DNA of 35,541 bases, from the NCBI GenBank assembly GCA_016839635.1, contig JAEOTV010000142.1, positions 1 to 35,541 on the forward strand. Direction: 5' to 3'. The notes under the pieces were generated by a model that was not told the origin of the DNA, did no database searches, and was given only the letters and a program-made list of their open reading frames with translations. This document shows positions 23,739-32,758 of the stretch, piece by piece (position 1 is the stretch's first letter; the number at the start of each line of letters is the position of its first letter). The position numbers were made by a program, and so were the translations under genes. Origin of the DNA: Promethearchaeota archaeon. GTDB lineage: Archaea; Asgardarchaeota; Lokiarchaeia; Sigynarchaeales; SOKP01.

Positions 23739-25925
23739 TTAGAAAATTTTAAACGTAAGATGAATTTCTGAGTTCTTTTCAAGCTTGAAAAAAGGAACAA
23801 CACAAATTCCCTGATAAATTTCTTGATATCCCTCTTCTGTATAAGCATACGCAATTATTGGAAATTTATTAATTTTGATTAATTCATCAATACTGGAAAT
23901 GTCAACTTCGAAATTTAGATCATAAGATTTATCATATGCTCTGAAAACAGAACCAATATATTCTGACGGCTCTAATAATTTATTATCTGTGTTATCATTA
24001 AATTCTCCTTGTTTGCTTTCCCATTGAAATTTATTAGTATCTCCATTAAAGAAAAAAGGGATATCAATAGCAAGATTTATATTTTTAATAATACGGTTTA
24101 ATAATTCTTCATTTTCAGGGATTTCATTGAAACTTATTCTTAGAGACATTTTAATTTCATTATCTTCTATGTAAATATCTTTTGTAATTCGAACTGGATT
24201 TCTTTCATCAGATTCAGGATCTTTTATGCTTCCTCTTCTCTCCATTTCAATGATCGCAATCTTTCCTTCTTTTTCAGTACTGGTGACTCTAAAAGTTCCA
24301 TCAACAAAATCTCCAAATTCAAAATATTGATCTGCTTGAAGTTGCTCTAATGTAATATCTTCTTGCAAAAATCTAAGTCTTAATAAGCTCTTTTTGAACC
24401 TATCGACTAAAACTTCCTTTGTATCTAATTTTTTACTCTCATGATAAGCTTCTGGCCATCTAGTCAAAGTATTTAATAAATTATAGGATTTAGGTTTATA
24501 GTCTAATTCAAAAATAGTCCCACCATCATTAGGATTGATATATAAATTAATTAAGTCTGACTCAATTAAATATTCTGTTTTACTATCTTTAAGAAAATCA
24601 ATTGGAGTTATATAAATATAGGATTTCAGTTTTGGATTAATTAATATCTTTATTTCGTCAATTATTTTCTCAGCTTTTATTAGGTGTGTATAAACTGAAA
24701 ATCTTAAAAACTGTAAGTAAATTCCACCGAATAAACCATGCCAATAACAATCATTACATTGGGCTTTATATATTTCATCCCAAGCTTCAGCTATTTTTTT
24801 TAGAATTACTGAAATTAATTGTTCCTTTTGTACTTTTAATAAGTTTTCTTCAACGTCAATGAGTTTATTTCGTATATGAATCATTTTTTTATGCATATTA
24901 TTAGATTCTGGATATTTTACCAAAAAATATCTCCAAAACCCTCCACGAAGAAATTGATATATTTCCTTATTTTCTTCATCCTCTCTTAAAGATTTCCTGA
25001 TCTTCTTAAAGTTTTTTCTAATTTGAGTAGGTAATACCCATTCTTCCATTTTATCATAACTTGCTGTTGGAAGATATACTAAACTTTTTGCAGGAAATTT
25101 TTCCATATATTCAGAAAGAGTTAACGATTTTATCCATGTGTTCTTTCTAATTTGCTCTAAAAATGCTGGAATAAAAGGCTTACCTGCATCTCCCTCTTGA
25201 TGCCCTTGTCCCTCTACATAGCAAATCTGATGTGTAGTTCCCCAAACTCCCATTTTTTCTGCGTCTGATATTAATAATGCAACTCTATCACCTTTTTCAT
25301 CTGCAACTTTTTTCAGATAATCAATTGACATATAAGTAGGCTTCCAAGGGGTTAAATACCTTAACTCTTCATTGATAGGAAATATTCTTACTGTTTTTCC
25401 CTCATTTTCAGTAATATATGTATATAGAGTTCCTTCTTCTGTGATTCCAGTAGATCGGAAATGATTATCATCCACAATCACATAATTTAATCCTGCATCA
25501 TTCAAAAATGAAGGATAATCTGGTTCCCATACTCTTTCTGACAACCAAGCTCCTTTAACTTCTAATCCAAATTCAATCTTAATCAAATCCGCTAGCTTTT
25601 TCATTTGAGCTATTTTATCGCGATATGGGATAATTGCGAATATAGGTTCGTAATAACCACCACCAATGATCTCTATTTGCCCTCTTTTTGCCATTAATTT
25701 AATTTTTTCTATGAAATCGGGTTTATTTTTTAATAACCATTCCAATAAATTACCAGAAAAATGAAGGGTTATTTTGATATCTTCAAATTCGAATATATTA
25801 TCAATAAGGGGCTTATATGATTTAGTATAAACATCTTCAAATACCCAAGGGAAATTGTCAACTGGTTGGTGAAAATGAAAGACTACAGGGAAATTAATGC
25901 ACTTTTCAGTCATTTCTATGCACAT
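23739..25925 (-). CDS. GH57 alpha-glucan hydrolase or 4-alpha-glucanotransferase
   Basis: This 728-aa protein has a GH57 (beta/alpha)7 barrel followed by the helical and beta-sandwich domains of the amylase/4-alpha-glucanotransferase branch (DUF1925/DUF1926 type). The visible GH57 regions are VVFHFHQPV (residues 14-22), GGGYYEPIFAIIP (88-100), AWLSERVWEP (126-135; E130 is the expected nucleophile) and LLISDAEKMGVWG (217-228; D221 is the expected acid/base). GGFWRYFLVKYPESNNMHKKM marks the middle domain. It is slightly longer than the 650-660 residues usual for this branch. No signal peptide is seen, so it acts on cytosolic glycogen or maltodextrin. A TATA-like element near 25939-25946 predicts transcription starting near 25916, so Met5 (25913) may be the real start. 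It is divergent from the maltokinase-like gene. Confidence 0.9.
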   Translation of the reverse strand: MCIEMTEKCINFPVVFHFHQPVDNFPWVFEDVYTKSYKPLIDNIFEFEDIKITLHFSGNLLEWLLKNKPDFIEKIKLMAKRGQIEIIGGGYYEPIFAIIPYRDKIAQMKKLADLIKIEFGLEVKGAWLSERVWEPDYPSFLNDAGLNYVIVDDNHFRSTGITEEGTLYTYITENEGKTVRIFPINEELRYLTPWKPTYMSIDYLKKVADEKGDRVALLISDAEKMGVWGTTHQICYVEGQGHQEGDAGKPFIPAFLEQIRKNTWIKSLTLSEYMEKFPAKSLVYLPTASYDKMEEWVLPTQIRKNFKKIRKSLREDEENKEIYQFLRGGFWRYFLVKYPESNNMHKKMIHIRNKLIDVEENLLKVQKEQLISVILKKIAEAWDEIYKAQCNDCYWHGLFGGIYLQFLRFSVYTHLIKAEKIIDEIKILINPKLKSYIYITPIDFLKDSKTEYLIESDLINLYINPNDGGTIFELDYKPKSYNLLNTLTRWPEAYHESKKLDTKEVLVDRFKKSLLRLRFLQEDITLEQLQADQYFEFGDFVDGTFRVTSTEKEGKIAIIEMERRGSIKDPESDERNPVRITKDIYIEDNEIKMSLRISFNEIPENEELLNRIIKNINLAIDIPFFFNGDTNKFQWESKQGEFNDNTDNKLLEPSEYIGSVFRAYDKSYDLNFEVDISSIDELIKINKFPIIAYAYTEEGYQEIYQGICVVPFFKLEKNSEIHLTFKIF

Positions 25926-26011
25926 ACTTTTTATGTTTAAATATATGTAAAAATTTTTACCTATAAAAGATAACTAATTATATTACTTAAAATTGAAAAT
26001 TATTGGTCTTT

Positions 26012-27733
26012 ATGATAAATTATTTTGATAAAAATATAATTCAAGGAGTTTGTAATTCAAATGAGTTCAAAGGTTGGCTTCTTTCAAGAAGATGGTTCGG
26101 AGATAAATCAGCTTTATCAAATTTAGAGTTTGATATTCAAATACAATATTTTGAAATTATCGCAGAAAGTATTTTTCTAACAATTATCGAAGTAAAAACT
26201 CCTAATTATTCGAAAACTTATTTTCTTCCCTTAATCTATTATGAAAAAGTTGAAGATTTTTTAGATTCTAGTGAAAAATCTCATTCTAATATCTTAAAAC
26301 TTACTGAAAACACATTTAGTAAAAAAATAGCAATTACTATCGAAAATGATCAGAAAGTTATTACACTCAATTTATTGGAGGCAGAGTTTTGTCTTTTTTT
26401 CTGGAAGAAATTGCTATTTGATGCTAGCATTTCTGAAAAATTTCCCTCATTAAATTTAGAATTGACACTTTATACTAAGCAGTTTGAAGATGAAATAAAT
26501 ATGAAAAAAGTACAGAATTTAATTGAGGCAGGTTTATACACTGATCGATATGACCTTTCTATTAATCAATTAGGAGGAGGTAATACAACCAATATTTTAT
26601 TTTCATTAACTTTAACTAATAAAAGAGATCCAAACCAAAAATCCATATCTTATATTTTAAAATCCTATAAGGATTATTCTATTAGCTTAGAGCCATCAAT
26701 TTTATTTGTTTTAGTAAAAAATAAGTTTCCAAACACTCCGAAAATATATGGGACAATTAAAGTGCAAGATAAAGAGACTATTGGAATACTTGAAAATGTT
26801 CCCAATATTGGAAATTTAGGTGATATATATTGGAATGAACTTAATAATATGATTAATACTGTATTCAAAAATGTTGATGAAGACTATTCTAAGTTTAGTG
26901 ACAAATCAAATATTTCTCAATTAATTAAAGAGAAATGCACTGAAACCTTAAAAGTATCGAAAGAAATTGGAAATTACATTAAGAGTTTACATAAATCCTT
27001 AATTCTGCCTGAAAAAGAAGAATATAGTTTAGAAACGGTAGAAAGCAAAATCTATCTTAAAAATTATACAGAAAGATTAAATTCAATGATTTCAGATTTA
27101 TTTACTAATATGAATGAAAAACCTGGAAGTGCTTTCTTTAATTTACCTAAAATAAGTTCAATTCTTATAGATATTAAAGATATAATTGAAAGATTTCGTT
27201 CTGAATTTGTGTCTTCAAAAATTCAAATTCAACCAGTTCATCAAGATTTGCACATGGAACAAATTCTATATAATATTCTTGATGGTCAATATAAATATTA
27301 TTTTATTGATTATGAGGGTGACCCCCAACTTCCATTAGAGGAAAAAAAAGGAAAGTTTCCAGTAGAGAAAGACTTAGCTTCATTTTTGAGAGCTTTGAGT
27401 TATATTAAGTTTAACACTTTACTTTCATTCATTGAGCAAAAAATAATTCGTAAAGATAAATACGAAGTACCAGAAGAAATCCTATACAATCTTTACTTTA
27501 GAAGGGCTGCTAGGCCATTAAAAAAAATTCTTGATATTGTTCTTATTGTTCTTAATATATGGGAATTAAAATTAATCGGAAAAATATTGAAAAATTTAAA
27601 TGTTGATTACATCCTAATCACATATTTCTATATTGAAAGAGCTTTATATGAATTAAATTATGAAATTTTATTCAGACCTAATAAAATAATTGTTCCAATT
27701 TTAGGATTAAAAGAAATTGTAGATAAAAATTAA
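26012..27733 (+). CDS. Maltokinase-like aminoglycoside-phosphotransferase-fold kinase
   Basis: This 573-aa protein has the two-part plan of maltokinases and the kinase end of trehalose synthase fusions. An N-terminal cap carries FKGWLLSRRWFGDKSALS, the RRWFG-K signature of that cap. A phosphotransferase domain follows, with GGGNTTNILFSL as the ATP loop, QPVHQDLHMEQILYN (H-x-D-x-H-x-x-Q catalytic loop, around residue 410) and YYFIDYEGDPQLPLEEKKGK (D-x-E-G-x-P metal motif, around 432), then the helix FPVEKDLASFLRALSYIKF. Maltokinases make maltose 1-phosphate from maltose and ATP. It is longer than the usual 430-460 residues because of inserts at about 280-380. A TTG at 26003 is also in frame; the ATG at 26012 fits a TATA-like ttatatta near 25978-25985 better. 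It pairs divergently with the GH57 gene. Confidence 0.85.
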   Translation: MINYFDKNIIQGVCNSNEFKGWLLSRRWFGDKSALSNLEFDIQIQYFEIIAESIFLTIIEVKTPNYSKTYFLPLIYYEKVEDFLDSSEKSHSNILKLTENTFSKKIAITIENDQKVITLNLLEAEFCLFFWKKLLFDASISEKFPSLNLELTLYTKQFEDEINMKKVQNLIEAGLYTDRYDLSINQLGGGNTTNILFSLTLTNKRDPNQKSISYILKSYKDYSISLEPSILFVLVKNKFPNTPKIYGTIKVQDKETIGILENVPNIGNLGDIYWNELNNMINTVFKNVDEDYSKFSDKSNISQLIKEKCTETLKVSKEIGNYIKSLHKSLILPEKEEYSLETVESKIYLKNYTERLNSMISDLFTNMNEKPGSAFFNLPKISSILIDIKDIIERFRSEFVSSKIQIQPVHQDLHMEQILYNILDGQYKYYFIDYEGDPQLPLEEKKGKFPVEKDLASFLRALSYIKFNTLLSFIEQKIIRKDKYEVPEEILYNLYFRRAARPLKKILDIVLIVLNIWELKLIGKILKNLNVDYILITYFYIERALYELNYEILFRPNKIIVPILGLKEIVDKN

Positions 27734-27747
27734 TATTCTTTTTCCTT

Positions 27748-28413
27748 TTAATCAGTTTCTTCTTCAGATATTTTGGCAAATTCAAAAGAATAGTGAGATG
27801 ATGATCGTTCGATTGGTTGAATCTTGTTATAATAAGCAGTTCTAATTTTGCTTTGAGTTTCGATCTTTGACGATACCCAATCAATATTAAAATCTGGAGT
27901 CTGATTATGTATTCGCCAAATGAAAGCTTCAACAAATTTTTGTGGTCCAAATTTCTTATCAATTAAAATATAATCTTCATCATCAACAAATTTTGTGAAT
28001 AATCCAAGACTATCACAAAAGTCTAGTTTAAATTGAATATCATCTAATCTTCCGTTAATTCTTGCAATATCATTAATAAAATTAGCTAGTTTATTTCCTA
28101 AATTGATTTGGTACTCTTCTGATTGATTTTCAATTATTTTTCTCAAATAGCTTCTTTTTATAATTATAAGATCTCGATCATTTAATGATTTTATTGAACT
28201 TCTTTGTCGAACGATAAATTTTGACATTTCCAAATAATTTCTGATTAAATCCGCTTTAGAAATTCCTAATTTTCCACGTATCTTTTCAATATTATAGTTT
28301 ATTTCTTCATCAATTCGAACTGTTATTACGTTTGTAGAATCTTTTACCTTAGTCCGTCTGTCTGATATGTTTTTTCTTGAAGCTGATGATTTTTGATTAG
28401 TATTTCGACTCAT
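27748..28413 (-). CDS. Ribbon-helix-helix DNA-binding protein with C-terminal sensor-like domain
   Basis: This 221-aa protein begins with a basic, disordered N-terminus (SRNTNQKSSASRKNISDRRTK). The ribbon-helix-helix unit follows at about residues 28-65: NVITVRIDEEINYNIEKIRG (strand and helix A) and LGISKADLIRNYLEMSKFI (helix B). The rest (about 70-221) is a predicted helical-plus-strand domain with an acidic DDEDYILIDKKFGP stretch and no match I recognise; it may bind a ligand or provide further oligomer contacts. The last residues are acidic (ISEEETD). A clear AGGAG ribosome-binding site lies 7 nt before the ATG. A perfect tandem 9-bp repeat sits just upstream of its TATA-like element, suggesting autoregulation. 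It converges with the maltokinase-like gene, 14 nt apart. Confidence 0.8.
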   Translation of the reverse strand: MSRNTNQKSSASRKNISDRRTKVKDSTNVITVRIDEEINYNIEKIRGKLGISKADLIRNYLEMSKFIVRQRSSIKSLNDRDLIIIKRSYLRKIIENQSEEYQINLGNKLANFINDIARINGRLDDIQFKLDFCDSLGLFTKFVDDEDYILIDKKFGPQKFVEAFIWRIHNQTPDFNIDWVSSKIETQSKIRTAYYNKIQPIERSSSHYSFEFAKISEEETD

Positions 28414-29214
28414 TTATGATCTCCTAACACATTTTTATTTGTAATATTTGTATTATATTAATGGTTTATGTAACTTATGTAACCTATAGATATAAATGAT
28501 TGTGTTTTACATTTTATGTCAAAAAATACGTGAAATTAAATACGCAAATAGGATATATATTACCAATTAATTATTTGATTATTGATTATTATATATTAAA
28601 TAATTCCAAAAATAAATGAATAAGCATTATTACGCTATAATTCAATTTTGAATAAATATTATCGCTTAGTTCTAATTTTAATATAGTTTTAATTCTAATC
28701 TTTATAAGTTTCATTAGTAATTTCTATTTTAAAGCTTTTAAGTATAATTTTTTTAGGATTCACTTTGAATAGTAATTATTTTTAGATACAAAAAGCGCTC
28801 TGAAAATATAAAAAAATTCAAGATTATTTCTTAATGGGAATTTTCTGGTATTTTTAATATATTTTGACATAATTTTTAATATAAATCAGATATTTATCTT
28901 AAATAGATGGTGTTTACCATTTAAAGTTAAATTATAAATATCTCACGCTAAATAGGTCAAGATCTATTAGAAATCCTAAAATTCAGAGTTTAAGCACTTT
29001 TGAAGATTTTAGTTTTAATAGAAGAACATTTTATTAAATAAATAATCCTAAAAATAAAAACTAATAGTACTATTTTTTGATATCAATTGTAATCATTGTA
29101 GTATTTAGTATTAGAGAATTACAAATAATACACAGAATAAGTATATATATCGTCAAAAATATTGGTTTAGTGTAATCAACCATACAAAAACTATTAAGGG
29201 TTGGATAAATAGTT
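28414..29214. other. 801-nt AT-rich divergent intergenic region
   Basis: No open frame on either strand looks like protein, and there is no tRNA-like or repeat-spacer pattern. Near the left end lie the tandem 9-bp repeat and the TATA-like element of the ribbon-helix-helix gene. Near the right end gtatatatat (29141-29150) could serve as the TATA box of the ArsR-like gene, leaving a leader of about 40 nt. The middle part (about 28550-29100) is mostly A and T with nothing I can interpret. An untranslated RNA or extra operators are possible but not supported. Confidence 0.5.
28466..28483. promoter_or_regulatory. Tandem 9-bp direct repeat, probable operator of the RHH gene
   Basis: ttatgtaac occurs twice with no gap (28466-28474 and 28475-28483), 53-70 nt upstream of the ribbon-helix-helix start codon. 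It lies directly upstream of a TATA-like taatataata (28451-28460, minus strand), so a bound protein would cover the BRE. Ribbon-helix-helix dimers commonly bind such tandem sites. Confidence 0.5.
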
Positions 29215-29538
29215 ATGGAAATTTCACAAACCGGTATTTTGGAAGTCAATCTACAAAATAACTCTGAATCTATATCTATAGAATCAGATGATCAGATTGA
29301 GAAAATAGTTAAAGCTCTATCCTCGCGAACGAGACGTCAAATCTTGCATCACATTCAAGAAGAACCTATGGACGTCTCCAATATTGCAGCTAGTTTAGAT
29401 ATGACAGAAGCTAACATTTCTGCCCAGATTAAAAAACTTGAGGAAGCTGGTTTAATAAAATGTGATTATGCCTCTGGTGATCATGGTGTCAGGAAAATAA
29501 GCCGGTTGAGGTTTAATAAATTGATAATAAAATTTTAA
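29215..29538 (+). CDS. ArsR-like winged-helix transcription regulator
   Basis: This is a 107-aa single-domain protein. A short polar N-terminus is followed by the ArsR-type helix-turn-helix: DDQIEKIVKALSSRTRRQIL (helices 1-2), PMDVSNIAASLDMTEANISA (helices 3-4, the HTH proper) and QIKKLEEAGLIKCDYASGDHG (recognition helix and wing). The pattern L-S-x-x-T-R-R-Q-I-L and the H-x-x-x-L-E-x-A-G-L-I signature is that of ArsR/HTH_20 regulators. There are no cysteines in the usual metal-sensing positions (only C82 near the wing), so metal sensing is unlikely. It stops 39 nt before the convergent radical SAM gene and is preceded by the long AT-rich gap, which may hold its own operator. The target genes are unknown. 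Confidence 0.86.
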   Translation: MEISQTGILEVNLQNNSESISIESDDQIEKIVKALSSRTRRQILHHIQEEPMDVSNIAASLDMTEANISAQIKKLEEAGLIKCDYASGDHGVRKISRLRFNKLIIKF

Positions 29539-29577
29539 TCTTAAAGATTTTCTAAAAATAAAAATATTAATTATAAA

Positions 29578-31155
29578 TTAGCTTGTTATTTTTACTGGTT
29601 CTTTTATTTTTTTAGTTAGAACAGTTACGTCCAACTTTTTGGTTAATGTTTCATATTTTTCCTTTAAATCTGTTGGTATTCCATTTTCCATTATATATTT
29701 CATTTCATCAGATATCATCTCTTGAGTCATCCCCATTGAATGAAGCATATCTACACCACTTTTGATAACTGTTTTTGCAAAACGTGGTATATTTTTACCC
29801 ATCCAATTGAATTTCCCAAATGGATTAATGTATCTTTTAAGAAGCATTCCTAACCAACCTTTACTAAGGTAATAAGCAGAATAAGCTTCCCCAACTAATT
29901 GAAAGATTTCATTAGTGGTTAGTTGTTCTGTACGCATCATTGGATAAAACAAATCGTAATGCCTATAATTATTACTAGTAACCATTTTTTTTTCCGACAT
30001 TTCTTTGTGAAACTCAGTTCCCGGAAATGCTGTTATAGGTGTAAATTGAATACAAGTTAGATTCAATGATCTAGCAAATTGAATATTTTGCCTTACCATT
30101 GTCTTAGTTTCACCTGGAAACCCAATAATTACCCCTCCAAATATCGAAATTCCACGATCTTGAAGTGATGAAACCACTTTTCTAACCATATCAGGAGTTG
30201 TATTTTTTTTATTCATAGCATCAAGACTTTGTTGATGTACTGATTCAATGCCAAGAAACACTTGTCTCATACCTGCTTTATGCATTAGATCCATTAACCA
30301 AGGATTGTGATATAAGGTATCAACCCTAGATTGACAAGAAAAATATATTTTATTTGGAACTCCTGAACGAATGATATTTTCAAGGATTTCTTTAGTCCGC
30401 TTTACTTTAATAGTAAAATTATCTTCACAGAAGAAAATAAAATCGTTTTTCCAATCAATTTCGTAAATTTCTTGCATAATTCTTTTGGTTGATTTTGTTC
30501 GATAAGTCACAGGGCGATCTGAATTTCTCCACATTTTTATTATACAGCAAAATTTGCAATTATGTGGACAACCTCGGGAAGTTTCAAGTTGAGCAACTCT
30601 AGCACCCAAATAGACATACTTTTTATCATCTAATAAATCTCTTCGAGGCATAGGAAAATTATCTAAGTTAGGTTCTAATTTTCTATCCTTATTATGAATC
30701 ACTCGTCCTTCGTTATTTTTATAAGAAACTCCATCAATCTCTTTTAAAGAGTTGCTACCTTTTTTTCCATCGATATAATCTATTAATTCACGGAATGTGT
30801 GCTCTCCTTCACCCCGAACACTATAATCTATTGCAGGATGCTTTGTTACATATTCGGAAGCTAATGTGGGTTGATAACCTCCGATTATAGTCGTGCAACC
30901 ATGATCTTTTGCCATTTGAGCTACTTCAAAAGCATGAAATATTTGAGGTGTCATACTTGTGAGAGCTACTACATCACTCTGATTTAGTAATGAACGGAAT
31001 CTTTTTTCATTATACTTATGGACTTTAAAATCAAATAATTTTGCGTCATGTTCTGGAACCATGGCAGCTATTGAGATTAAGCTTAATGGAGGCCCTTTAA
31101 TTATTGCATCGAGTCCAGAAGTTAGTCTTGCAGGATTAACATATAAAATTTTCAA
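29578..31155 (-). CDS. B12-binding-domain radical SAM protein
   Basis: This 525-aa protein has two recognised parts. Residues 1 to about 160 form a cobalamin-binding-type Rossmann domain: MKILYVNPARLTSG, PPLSLISIAAMVPEHDAKLFD, then TTIIGGYQPTLASEY and YSVRGEGEHTFREL. Residues 185 to about 420 form a radical SAM barrel with ETSRGCPHNCKFCC (C196, C200 and C203 bind the [4Fe-4S] cluster) and VFLGIESVHQQSLDAMNKK. The last 100 residues are helical, with the repeated-methionine helix VDMLHSMGMTQEMISDEMKY. The D-x-H-x-x-G motif of His-on cobalamin proteins is missing; in its place is AKDHGCTT. Cobalamin may therefore bind without a lower histidine, as in many members, or not at all. The product is unknown; related proteins methylate or cyclise lipids and small molecules. 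It converges with the ArsR-like gene. Confidence 0.9.
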   Translation of the reverse strand: MKILYVNPARLTSGLDAIIKGPPLSLISIAAMVPEHDAKLFDFKVHKYNEKRFRSLLNQSDVVALTSMTPQIFHAFEVAQMAKDHGCTTIIGGYQPTLASEYVTKHPAIDYSVRGEGEHTFRELIDYIDGKKGSNSLKEIDGVSYKNNEGRVIHNKDRKLEPNLDNFPMPRRDLLDDKKYVYLGARVAQLETSRGCPHNCKFCCIIKMWRNSDRPVTYRTKSTKRIMQEIYEIDWKNDFIFFCEDNFTIKVKRTKEILENIIRSGVPNKIYFSCQSRVDTLYHNPWLMDLMHKAGMRQVFLGIESVHQQSLDAMNKKNTTPDMVRKVVSSLQDRGISIFGGVIIGFPGETKTMVRQNIQFARSLNLTCIQFTPITAFPGTEFHKEMSEKKMVTSNNYRHYDLFYPMMRTEQLTTNEIFQLVGEAYSAYYLSKGWLGMLLKRYINPFGKFNWMGKNIPRFAKTVIKSGVDMLHSMGMTQEMISDEMKYIMENGIPTDLKEKYETLTKKLDVTVLTKKIKEPVKITS

Positions 31156-31174
31156 AACTTTTCATACCTAAATA

Positions 31175-31378
31175 TTTTTTTTTCATAGTTTTTCAAGGAG
31201 AGTGCTTAACTTTATCTAACCAATAATTTTGTAATTATTTTAGGATAATAGAAGAAGCCTTGAGAACTTATTAGTTCATTCTCACCTAATTAAACTATTT
31301 AATTAAACTATTTAATTAAAATATGTTTTTAAATCTTAATAAACATTGTTATTTCTACATAGACTTTTTTTTTCATAG
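31175..31378. repeat. Intergenic repeats: 14-bp direct repeat flanking a 13-bp tandem repeat
   Basis: The 14-mer tttttttttcatag occurs at 31175-31188 and again at 31365-31378. Between the two copies, aattaaactattt is repeated at 31288-31300 and 31301-31313 with a partial third copy to 31320. The region 31156-31450 has no gene and lies upstream of the radical SAM gene, so it may carry its regulatory sites or may be simple slippage. Confidence 0.4.
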
Positions 31379-31450
31379 AAACTTAAAATAATAGAAATCT
31401 ATAATTGGAAAAATAACAAGATATGATTTAATATATTGAAATTTAGGTTA

Positions 31451-32590
31451 TTATTTAAAGTAAGATATAAGGGTGTTTTTAATCATTTCAAAATGACCTA
31501 AATGCGTTTTAGCAAGGTTGTCAAGTGCTTCTATAATTCCTAATTTTTCAATCCTTTCAGTAATTTGATAATAAGAAGATTCTTTTAATTTTTTTAATAG
31601 TGTTTTATTTTTCTCAAGGTTTTCTAATAAAAATTCATTTGGATTCAATTCATGGATTCCTAACATTGCTTGGATGATTCCAATTAACATTGCATCGAAG
31701 GTAATTCGGAGAATTATTTCTTGATCAAAATTTGAAGATATTGGCAATAAATAAGTTTTAAGCATAGAAATTGATTCTTTAAACAGGTCTATAGACTCAT
31801 TTCCTAATTGCTTAATTCTCTCATTATACTCACGATTTTCAGATGCTCTTAAACATAATGCAGATACAGTTAGGTATTCTGCAACAAAATGAATGAACCT
31901 AGCTTTTGCGTTAAGATATGTATTTTTTGATTCTTCCTCATCAATAAGATCATCTAATTCATCCAAAGCTTTTCTAAAGTAGGAAGCAATATCAGAGAAT
32001 TTTTTAGCAGAATCTTCGAACTCTCCCCTTGATAATAAATTTAATGCTCTTTTTTCTTCCTGTTCATATAACTCATCAAATTTATGTATTTTCATAACTG
32101 CTAGTAATATCAAACGCTTTCCTTCATCTTTTTTAATTTGAGAACGCTCAAATGCTTGTCCTGCTTTTAAAAGAAGTATTGAAGATAAATTATTATATTC
32201 CTCCGGATCTGTTTTAAATAAATAATCTGAAGCTTTTTGCCAAGATTCTCCCGCAGTCTCCCAATCATGCATATTAAAAGAAATATTTCCTAATTGTATT
32301 AATAATTTAGCGGAAACTTCATCAAGTTTTAATTCTTCAGTTTTTCTAATGATTGATTTTAATCTATAGACTGCCTGAATATTATTTTTAAATCTCGAGA
32401 TAATTTGGGTAATTCTGGTGAATAATTCATCTAATTTAAGGTAACTGCCAAGATCAAGGTAGATTGAGGCTGCTTTTTCATAAATTTGGATTGCTTCTTT
32501 TCCTTTCCCGCGATCTGCAAGAGTTTCTGCTCGATCAATTAACCTTATAGCTTCTATCTCTTTCTCATCATTATAGTCATTATTGATCAT
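31451..32590 (-). CDS. TPR-like alpha-solenoid protein (SNAP-like architecture)
   Basis: This 379-aa protein appears all-helical and cytosolic. The first half shows tetratricopeptide-like helix pairs, for example AETLADRGKGKEAIQIYEKA (residues 17-36, the classic A-x-x-L...G...A-I-x-x-Y-x-x-A pattern), LIQLGNISFNMHDWETAGES and SILLLKAGQAFERSQI. Such helical arrays bind other proteins; the spacing of AxxxY and WxxAGES helices resembles the alpha-SNAP/14-3-3-like solenoids of eukaryotic membrane fusion, but I cannot tell this from an ordinary TPR protein by sequence alone. The second half (about 200-379) has longer helices and an acidic patch, DELDDLIDEEESKN. No membrane segment or enzyme motif is visible. 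It lies 168 nt downstream of the MtrH-like gene on the same strand. Confidence 0.75.
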   Translation of the reverse strand: MINNDYNDEKEIEAIRLIDRAETLADRGKGKEAIQIYEKAASIYLDLGSYLKLDELFTRITQIISRFKNNIQAVYRLKSIIRKTEELKLDEVSAKLLIQLGNISFNMHDWETAGESWQKASDYLFKTDPEEYNNLSSILLLKAGQAFERSQIKKDEGKRLILLAVMKIHKFDELYEQEEKRALNLLSRGEFEDSAKKFSDIASYFRKALDELDDLIDEEESKNTYLNAKARFIHFVAEYLTVSALCLRASENREYNERIKQLGNESIDLFKESISMLKTYLLPISSNFDQEIILRITFDAMLIGIIQAMLGIHELNPNEFLLENLEKNKTLLKKLKESSYYQITERIEKLGIIEALDNLAKTHLGHFEMIKNTLISYFK

Positions 32591-32758
32591 TCTTTTTTCT
32601 CCAAAAATACTAGTATTTGTAAAAATCTAATTTTTAATAGTTCAATACAATTTACTTCAACTTAATTAAGATATTAAAATCTTAGTATTAATAGCTTTTT
32701 ATAAAAAAATTTTATATTTCTTTATATCTTTGTATTAAAAAATCAACGCATCGTTCTA

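Noticed and set aside
27678..27962. 94-aa minus-strand frame at the 3' end of the kinase gene
   Set aside because: It lies in another frame inside the ribbon-helix-helix gene and antisense to the kinase C-terminus, with a low-complexity K/L/I-rich product.
28414..29214. Long gap considered as a replication origin or RNA gene
   Set aside because: It is AT-rich, but I see no set of origin-recognition boxes, no orc1/cdc6 gene nearby and no tRNA-like or stable-RNA structure.
31288..31320. Tandem 13-bp repeat considered as a CRISPR-like array
   Set aside because: The copies are adjacent with no spacers, the unit is only A, T and one C, and no cas gene is near. Simple slippage explains it.
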